A DNA stretch of 64,000 nt from positions 1,178,001 through 1,242,000 of the forward strand of contig OY762913.1 of NCBI GenBank assembly GCA_963666535.1, in the 5' to 3' direction. Within the stretch, counting starts at the first letter, position 1, and every line of letters starts with the position of its first letter. Below the pieces are notes generated by a model, which worked only from the letters and a program-made list of their open reading frames with translations, ran no database searches and was not told where the DNA came from. Made by a program: the position numbers and the translations under genes. This document shows, one piece after another, positions 58,988 to 64,000 of the stretch. The stretch comes from G963666535 sp963666535 (GTDB lineage: Bacteria; Bacillota; Clostridia; Oscillospirales; Oscillospiraceae).

Positions 58988-61813
58988 ATGATCGATCACA
59001 TTTTTATCAAAGGCGCAAGAGAAAACAACCTGAAGAATATTGACGTGAAGATACCCAGAGACAAATTGGTGGTGCTCACCGGGCTGTCCGGTTCGGGCAA
59101 GTCTTCGCTGGCTTTTGACACGATCTATGCTGAGGGACAGCGGCGGTATGTGGAGTCGCTGTCTTCCTACGCCCGGCAGTTTTTGGGGCAGATGGAGAAG
59201 CCGGATGTAGACTATATCGAGGGCTTGTCTCCCGCGATTTCCATCGATCAGAAAACGACCTCGAAAAACCCCCGGTCCACCGTGGGTACGGTGACCGAGA
59301 TCTATGACTATCTGCGCCTTTTGTGGGCGCGGGTGGGAATTCCGCACTGTCCGGTGTGCGGCAAAGAGATTCGCCAGCAGACCATCGACCAGATTATCGA
59401 CCAGGTACTGCGGCTGCCGGAGGGCACAAAGATCCAGGTGATGGCGCCGGTGGTGCGCGGGCGCAAGGGCGAATACCAAAAAGTGTTTGAAGATGCACGG
59501 AAATCCGGCTATGTCCGATGCCGGGTGGACGGCTCCGCCTATGAGCTGTCCGAGGAGATTAAGCTGGACAAAAACCTGAAGCACGACATTGAGATCGTGG
59601 TGGACCGGCTGGTGATCCGGGAGGATATTGGCAGACGGCTTGCCGATTCCGTGGAGACCGCCTCGGCGCTCGCGGGGGGACTTGTGATTATCAATATCGT
59701 GGGAGAGGATCGGGATATCCTGTTTTCCCAGAACTACGCCTGCGAGGACTGCGGCGTGTCCATGGAGGAACTGGCTCCCCGCATGTTTTCCTTTAACAAT
59801 CCACAGGGCGCCTGCCCCACCTGCACCGGGCTGGGCAGTCAGTTAAAAGTGGACCCCGGGCTGATTGTTCCAAATGAAAACCTGTCCATCCTGGAGGGAG
59901 CCATTACAGCCTCGGGATGGAACAACATCAAAAGTGATGGGATTTCCCGCATGTATTTCGAGGCGCTGTCCAAAAAATATAAGTTTTCTCTGAGCGTTCC
60001 CGTGAAGGAACTGCCGAAGTCAGTGATGGATGTGATTCTCTATGGCACCAAGGGAGAAAAACTTACGCTGCATTACGATCAAGTGCGCGGACAGGGGACG
60101 CTAAATCAACCGTTTGAGGGAATTGTCAACAATTTGGAGCGGCGCTATCACGAGACCCAATCGGACGCGGTGCGGCGGGAGCTGGAGGAGTGCATGACCG
60201 AAAGCCCCTGCCCGGACTGCGGGGGTAAGCGTCTGCGCCGGGAATCCCTGGCGGTGACCGTGGGCGGCATCAGCATTTTTGAATTCTGCCAGAAACCGGT
60301 GACGGATGCACTGCGCTTTCTGGACGAATTGAAAATGGAAAAAACGCAGGTTTTGATTGCAGAGCGCATCTTGAAGGAAATTAGAGAGCGGCTGGGCTTT
60401 TTGAACAGCGTTGGGTTACAATACCTGACGCTGGGACGGCAGGCGGGCAGTCTGTCCGGCGGAGAGAGCCAGCGCATCCGCCTTGCGACCCAGATCGGCT
60501 CCTCCCTCATGGGGGTGCTGTATATTTTGGACGAGCCCTCCATCGGTTTGCACCAGCGGGACAATGACATGCTGCTTGCCACATTGAAAAAGCTGCGGGA
60601 TCTGGGGAACACGCTGCTGGTGGTGGAGCATGACGAGGACACCATGCGCGCTGCCGACTACATCGTGGACATTGGCCCCGGCGCCGGTATCAATGGCGGC
60701 GAGGTTGTGGCCCTAGGGACTGCCGAGGAAGTAATGAACACACCGGGCTCGATTACCGGCGACTACCTTTCCGGACGAAGGAAGATACCAGTTCCCACCG
60801 TGCGGCGGAAGGGAAGCGGGAAAAAGCTTGTCATTCGGGGTGCGGCAGAGAACAATTTGCAGGGGATTGACGTGGAGTTTCCGCTGGGAACATTCACCTG
60901 TGTGACCGGTGTTTCAGGTTCCGGCAAGTCCAGCTTGGTCAATGAGATTCTGTACCAAAGACTGGCTGCTGACCTCAATCGTGCGAAAGCTCGTGCCGGC
61001 AAGCATGACGCCATAGAGGGCGAAGAGTATCTGGACAAAGTGATCGACATTGATCAGTCCCCCATCGGGCGTACCCCCCGGTCTAACCCAGCAACCTACA
61101 CAGGATTATTCAACGACATCCGGGATCTCTTCGCAGCCACACAGGAAGCCAAGGCGAGAGGTTACGCATCGGGACGGTTCTCCTTCAATGTGCGGGGGGG
61201 CCGGTGCGAGGCCTGTGCCGGTGACGGCCTGATCAAAATCGAAATGCACTTTCTGCCCGATATTTACGTTCCCTGCGAGGTGTGCAAAGGAAAGCGGTAC
61301 AACAGGGAAACGCTGGAGGTCCGGTATAAGGGTAAGAACATCTATGAAGTGCTGGACATGACGGTGGAAGAGGCACTGCCGTTTTTCGAAAACCTGCCTA
61401 AAATTTACGGCAAACTTAAAACGCTGAATGATGTTGGATTGTCCTATGTTCGGCTGGGCCAGCCGTCTACCACGCTGTCGGGTGGAGAGGCACAGCGGGT
61501 GAAGCTGGCCACCGAGCTGTCAAAACGATCCACCGGGTCCACCATCTATATTTTGGACGAGCCGACCACGGGTCTGCACAGCTATGATGTGCACCGCCTT
61601 GTTGAGGTGCTGCAGCGGCTGGTGGAGACAGGGAGCACAGTGGTGGTCATTGAGCACAATCTGGATGTGATCAAGACCGCTGACTATGTGGTGGATCTTG
61701 GACCGGAAGGCGGCGATGGCGGTGGCAGCATCGTCTGCGTCGGGACCCCGGAAGAGGTTGCGGCGTGCGAGAATTCCTACACGGGACGGTATCTGAAGAA
61801 GATGCTGGAGTAA
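58988..61813 (+). CDS. uvrA: excinuclease ABC subunit A
   Basis: 941 residues from ATG 58988 (CGGGGA upstream; TTG 58982 possible). Damage sensor of nucleotide excision repair. Two ABC ATPase modules: Walker A GLSGSGKSSLAFDT and GVSGSGKSSLVNEI, signatures LSGGESQR and LSGGEAQR. Zinc-binding Cys clusters are CPVCGKEI, CEDCG with CPTC, CPDCGGKR, and CEACAGDGLIKIEM with CEVCKGKRY. Follows uvrB after 61 nt. Confidence 0.97.
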   Translation: MIDHIFIKGARENNLKNIDVKIPRDKLVVLTGLSGSGKSSLAFDTIYAEGQRRYVESLSSYARQFLGQMEKPDVDYIEGLSPAISIDQKTTSKNPRSTVGTVTEIYDYLRLLWARVGIPHCPVCGKEIRQQTIDQIIDQVLRLPEGTKIQVMAPVVRGRKGEYQKVFEDARKSGYVRCRVDGSAYELSEEIKLDKNLKHDIEIVVDRLVIREDIGRRLADSVETASALAGGLVIINIVGEDRDILFSQNYACEDCGVSMEELAPRMFSFNNPQGACPTCTGLGSQLKVDPGLIVPNENLSILEGAITASGWNNIKSDGISRMYFEALSKKYKFSLSVPVKELPKSVMDVILYGTKGEKLTLHYDQVRGQGTLNQPFEGIVNNLERRYHETQSDAVRRELEECMTESPCPDCGGKRLRRESLAVTVGGISIFEFCQKPVTDALRFLDELKMEKTQVLIAERILKEIRERLGFLNSVGLQYLTLGRQAGSLSGGESQRIRLATQIGSSLMGVLYILDEPSIGLHQRDNDMLLATLKKLRDLGNTLLVVEHDEDTMRAADYIVDIGPGAGINGGEVVALGTAEEVMNTPGSITGDYLSGRRKIPVPTVRRKGSGKKLVIRGAAENNLQGIDVEFPLGTFTCVTGVSGSGKSSLVNEILYQRLAADLNRAKARAGKHDAIEGEEYLDKVIDIDQSPIGRTPRSNPATYTGLFNDIRDLFAATQEAKARGYASGRFSFNVRGGRCEACAGDGLIKIEMHFLPDIYVPCEVCKGKRYNRETLEVRYKGKNIYEVLDMTVEEALPFFENLPKIYGKLKTLNDVGLSYVRLGQPSTTLSGGEAQRVKLATELSKRSTGSTIYILDEPTTGLHSYDVHRLVEVLQRLVETGSTVVVIEHNLDVIKTADYVVDLGPEGGDGGGSIVCVGTPEEVAACENSYTGRYLKKMLE

Positions 61814-61851
61814 TAGATTCCAAAACGGGAAAAAATTAACGGAATCTTCAT

Positions 61852-61880
61852 TTGTCACATCCAGTCGTGTGTGCTACAAT
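61852..61880 (+). promoter_or_regulatory. promoter downstream of uvrA
   Basis: TTGTCA (61852-61857), 17 bp, TACAAT (61875-61880), 44 bp before the next gene. Confidence 0.65.
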
Positions 61881-61923
61881 TAAAATTGAAGACGACAGGA
61901 AGGCGGCGATATGGTTGGCATTT

Positions 61924-62403
61924 ATGGACTGGCTTACGGCCACGGAATTTGGGAAATACGTCGCTACATTCTTAGTGTCAATGGTACCTGTGATAGAACT
62001 GCGGGGTGGAATCCCCTTTGGCGTGGCACTGGGACTTTCTCATTGGGGGGCTTTTTTTGCCAGCGTGGCGGGAAATCTATTCCCCGTACCATTTATTTTG
62101 ATGTTCATTCGGCGCATTTTTTGGTGGATGCGAACGCATATGCCGCGGTTTAACAATTTGGTAGACCGAATGGAACGGAAGGCGCACACAAAGGGTCGCA
62201 TTATGCAGAAATACAGCACCATCGGCTTGTGTCTGCTGGTGGCCATCCCCCTGCCGGGAACCGGCGCGTGGACAGGCTCTTTGGTGGCGGCCCTGTTGGA
62301 TATCCGCATGAAAAAGGCCATCCCCTCTATTGCGGCGGGCGTGCTGATCGCAGGTTTTTTGGTGAGCGGGATCACTTATGGATTTGTGTTTTTGATCCAA
62401 TAA
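61924..62403 (+). CDS. small multi-drug export family membrane protein
   Basis: 159 residues from ATG 61924 (TTG 61915 also possible; AGGAAGG upstream). Four or so transmembrane segments with the family's conserved VSMVPVIELRGGIPFG in helix 1 and AIPLPGTGAWTGSL in the middle, as in the Sm_multidrug_ex (PF06695) family. The transport role is only presumed from the family name. Confidence 0.85.
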   Translation: MDWLTATEFGKYVATFLVSMVPVIELRGGIPFGVALGLSHWGAFFASVAGNLFPVPFILMFIRRIFWWMRTHMPRFNNLVDRMERKAHTKGRIMQKYSTIGLCLLVAIPLPGTGAWTGSLVAALLDIRMKKAIPSIAAGVLIAGFLVSGITYGFVFLIQ

Positions 62404-62459
62404 CTGCGGCACCGAGGGCATTCCTCCGGCATAGGATATACCGGATGGAGGTGGCGCTC

Positions 62460-62789
62460 ATGCTGGCCTTTTTTGAGGTTTTGCTGGCGACTATGGCAGT
62501 GATTGGGCTTATTTCCCTAGGATGGTTTCTGTTTGGGCGGCTGCTTATGCCAATCAGCCAGACGGAGGTGTACGCCGTCGTTCCAGCCTCCGGCGACGGG
62601 GCGCTGCTGGAACAGACGGTCAAAGGCCTTTTGTGGCAGAAAAGCGGGGAAACGACACGTTTTTTGGTGGTCATTGCCGATGACGGACTGAGCGAAGAGG
62701 GACGTGACATTGCCGCGCGACTGGCACAGCGCAGCGGCGTTGTTTTTTGCCCCATGGAGGAGCTTTGTACGAAGATGCGATCAAAGTGA
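62460..62789 (+). CDS. short membrane-anchored protein before recD2
   Basis: 109 residues from ATG 62460 (GGAGGTG 6 nt upstream). One N-terminal transmembrane helix (FFEVLLATMAVIGLISLGWF, residues 4-23), then a soluble segment VYAVVPASGDGALLEQTVKG and FLVVIADDGLSEEGRDIAAR. The soluble part resembles the first strands of a glycosyltransferase-2 fold but is too short to be active. Function unknown. Followed 14 nt later by recD2. Confidence 0.75.
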   Translation: MLAFFEVLLATMAVIGLISLGWFLFGRLLMPISQTEVYAVVPASGDGALLEQTVKGLLWQKSGETTRFLVVIADDGLSEEGRDIAARLAQRSGVVFCPMEELCTKMRSK

Positions 62790-62803
62790 CGGGAGGCGGG
62801 GCT

Positions 62804-64000
62804 GTGGAAAATCCCGTGCTTGAAAACCAGATAGAGGGGACAGCCGCTTCTGTCATCTATCAGAACGAGGAAAATGGGTACACCGTTTTACGTATGACGG
62901 TGGCGGAAGAAGAGATCACGGCCGTAGGCTGTATGCCCGGCATCGCGCCCGGTGAGCGGTTGCTCCTGCAGGGGAAATGGACCAATCACGCCGCTTATGG
63001 ACGCCAGTTCAAGGCCGAGGTGGTGGAACGCCGCCTGCCGGAGGGAACCAGGGCTGTGTTTGAGTATCTGGCCTCTGGGGTCATCCGGGGGATCGGCACC
63101 GCGACCGCCCGCCGCTTGGTGGATGAATTTGGGGCAGAGGCTCTGACGGTACTGGAAGAGGAGCCTGAGAAGCTAACCCGCCTCAAGGGGGTTACCCTTA
63201 AGCGGGCGCGGTCGATTAGCGATGCGTTCCGCAAACAGATGGGAATGCGGCATCTGTTGGAGTTTTTGACGGCTCATTCACTGCCCGCACAGCTTGGAGT
63301 GCCGCTGTTTCGACGCTATGGCGATTCGGCGCTGGTGGTGGTCAAGGCAAATCCGTATTTGCTGGTGGATGAGGAATTAAATGTTCCTTTTTCTACCGCC
63401 GACCGGCTGGCCCTGTCTCTGCACATTGAAGGGGACGATCCTCTGCGTCTGGAGGCGGGGCTGACCTATGAATTGGTACATAATCTTAGCAACGGGCATA
63501 CGTTTTTGCCACGTCACAAGCTGCTGGAGGCCACGGCGAGACTGCTGAGTATGGAGCGCGAGTGTCTGGAAAGCGCACTGGATGCTTTGCTTGGGCGCAA
63601 CGAGCTTGTAGAGGAGGCAGTGGCGGGCGAGGATGCGGTGTACCTTGCCCCGATCCACGGTGCGGAGTGCTATGTAGCGGACCGGCTGGCTGAAATGAGC
63701 GGGGCGGAGCTGCTGCCCCCTCACGACCTGGACAAGCTGATGGTTCGCATTCAAAAGGAGAACGGAATTACCTACGCCCCACAGCAGAAGCAGGCGATCC
63801 AGCTGGCAGCATGCCGCCAGGTGATGCTGCTGACGGGTGGGCCGGGCACCGGAAAGACTACCTCGCTGCGGGGGGTCCTTGCTCTGTTCGACCACCTTGG
63901 GCTGAACACGGCGCTGGCGGCGCCGACCGGCCGGGCGGCCAAGCGGCTGGGAGAATTGTGCGGTACGGATGCCGCCACCATCCACCGCCTGCTGGAGACC
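62804..64000 (+). CDS. recD2: RecD2 helicase, 3' end beyond window
   Basis: 399 codons visible from a GTG at 62804 with GGGAGGCGGGG upstream. N-terminal OB-like region (IEGTAASVIYQNEENGYTVL), helix-hairpin-helix segment (FEYLASGVIRGIGTATARRL, then KLTRLKGVTLKRARSI), then the superfamily 1B helicase core with Walker A LLTGGPGTGKTTSLRG (about 344-359) and APTGRAAKRLGE. A 5'-3' DNA helicase of RecBC-independent type. The frame is open to the last base. Confidence 0.93.
   Translation, partial: MENPVLENQIEGTAASVIYQNEENGYTVLRMTVAEEEITAVGCMPGIAPGERLLLQGKWTNHAAYGRQFKAEVVERRLPEGTRAVFEYLASGVIRGIGTATARRLVDEFGAEALTVLEEEPEKLTRLKGVTLKRARSISDAFRKQMGMRHLLEFLTAHSLPAQLGVPLFRRYGDSALVVVKANPYLLVDEELNVPFSTADRLALSLHIEGDDPLRLEAGLTYELVHNLSNGHTFLPRHKLLEATARLLSMERECLESALDALLGRNELVEEAVAGEDAVYLAPIHGAECYVADRLAEMSGAELLPPHDLDKLMVRIQKENGITYAPQQKQAIQLAACRQVMLLTGGPGTGKTTSLRGVLALFDHLGLNTALAAPTGRAAKRLGELCGTDAATIHRLLET

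Overview
The window looks like a chromosomal segment of an anaerobic, spore-forming Clostridia, most likely Oscillospiraceae (Flavonifractor/Oscillibacter-like). The evidence is a mid-50s GC content judged by eye, a Gram-positive division and cell-wall (dcw) cluster with mraZ-rsmH-ftsL-PBP-murE-mraY-ftsW-murG-murA-ftsQ-ftsZ, a non-discriminating AspRS joined to gatCAB and controlled by a T-box, a spore photoproduct lyase, and T-box and c-di-GMP riboswitch types common in Firmicutes. The taxonomic call is inference from gene content.

Left part (about 1-30 kb): an accessory region with many decayed genes. It holds regulators (two AraC/GyrI-type, MerR/TipAS-type, XRE), acetyltransferases, small hydrolases, and remnants of integrative elements: a frameshifted DUF3427-type helicase whose PLD nuclease domain is deleted, a frameshifted secreted element protein, a truncated ParA, an IS3 transposase fragment, a nonsense-mutated HTH gene behind a c-di-GMP-I riboswitch, and a tRNA-Pro-like 3' fragment that may be an old attachment site. 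At least nine genes carry a nonsense codon, a frameshift or a truncation. Intact islands within it are splB, a SAP/DUF6434 gene, a histidine kinase/response regulator pair divergent from a heterodimeric ABC exporter, and a run of small metabolic genes at 24-28.4 kb.

Middle part (30-50.4 kb): core genome. An HD-GYP c-di-GMP phosphodiesterase and a family-4 uracil-DNA glycosylase precede the Asn T-box and aspS-gatCAB operon, which makes Asp-tRNA(Asn) and amidates it. The dcw cluster follows, with its own promoter and three 10-bp MraZ-type direct repeats. murD and murF are not in the cluster. A 165-bp MITE sits between murA and ftsQ and supplies the murA stop codon.

Right part (50.4-64 kb): a TOBE-domain protein, a NimA-like flavoprotein and lysA on the minus strand. 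On the plus strand are a uracil permease behind a leader peptide/terminator that looks like a pyrBI-type attenuator, then pyrE, radC, uvrB (with a LexA box inside its promoter), uvrA, a small membrane exporter, a short membrane protein, and recD2 running off the end.

Several non-coding elements stand out: a 213-bp structured repeat at 4.4 kb and again at 50.5 kb; three tandem 121-bp hairpin-rich units between the response regulator and ABC genes, with a diverged copy at 32.0 kb; and two tandem ~132-bp units between radC and uvrB whose hairpins differ by compensatory base changes. These are the best candidates for undescribed elements.
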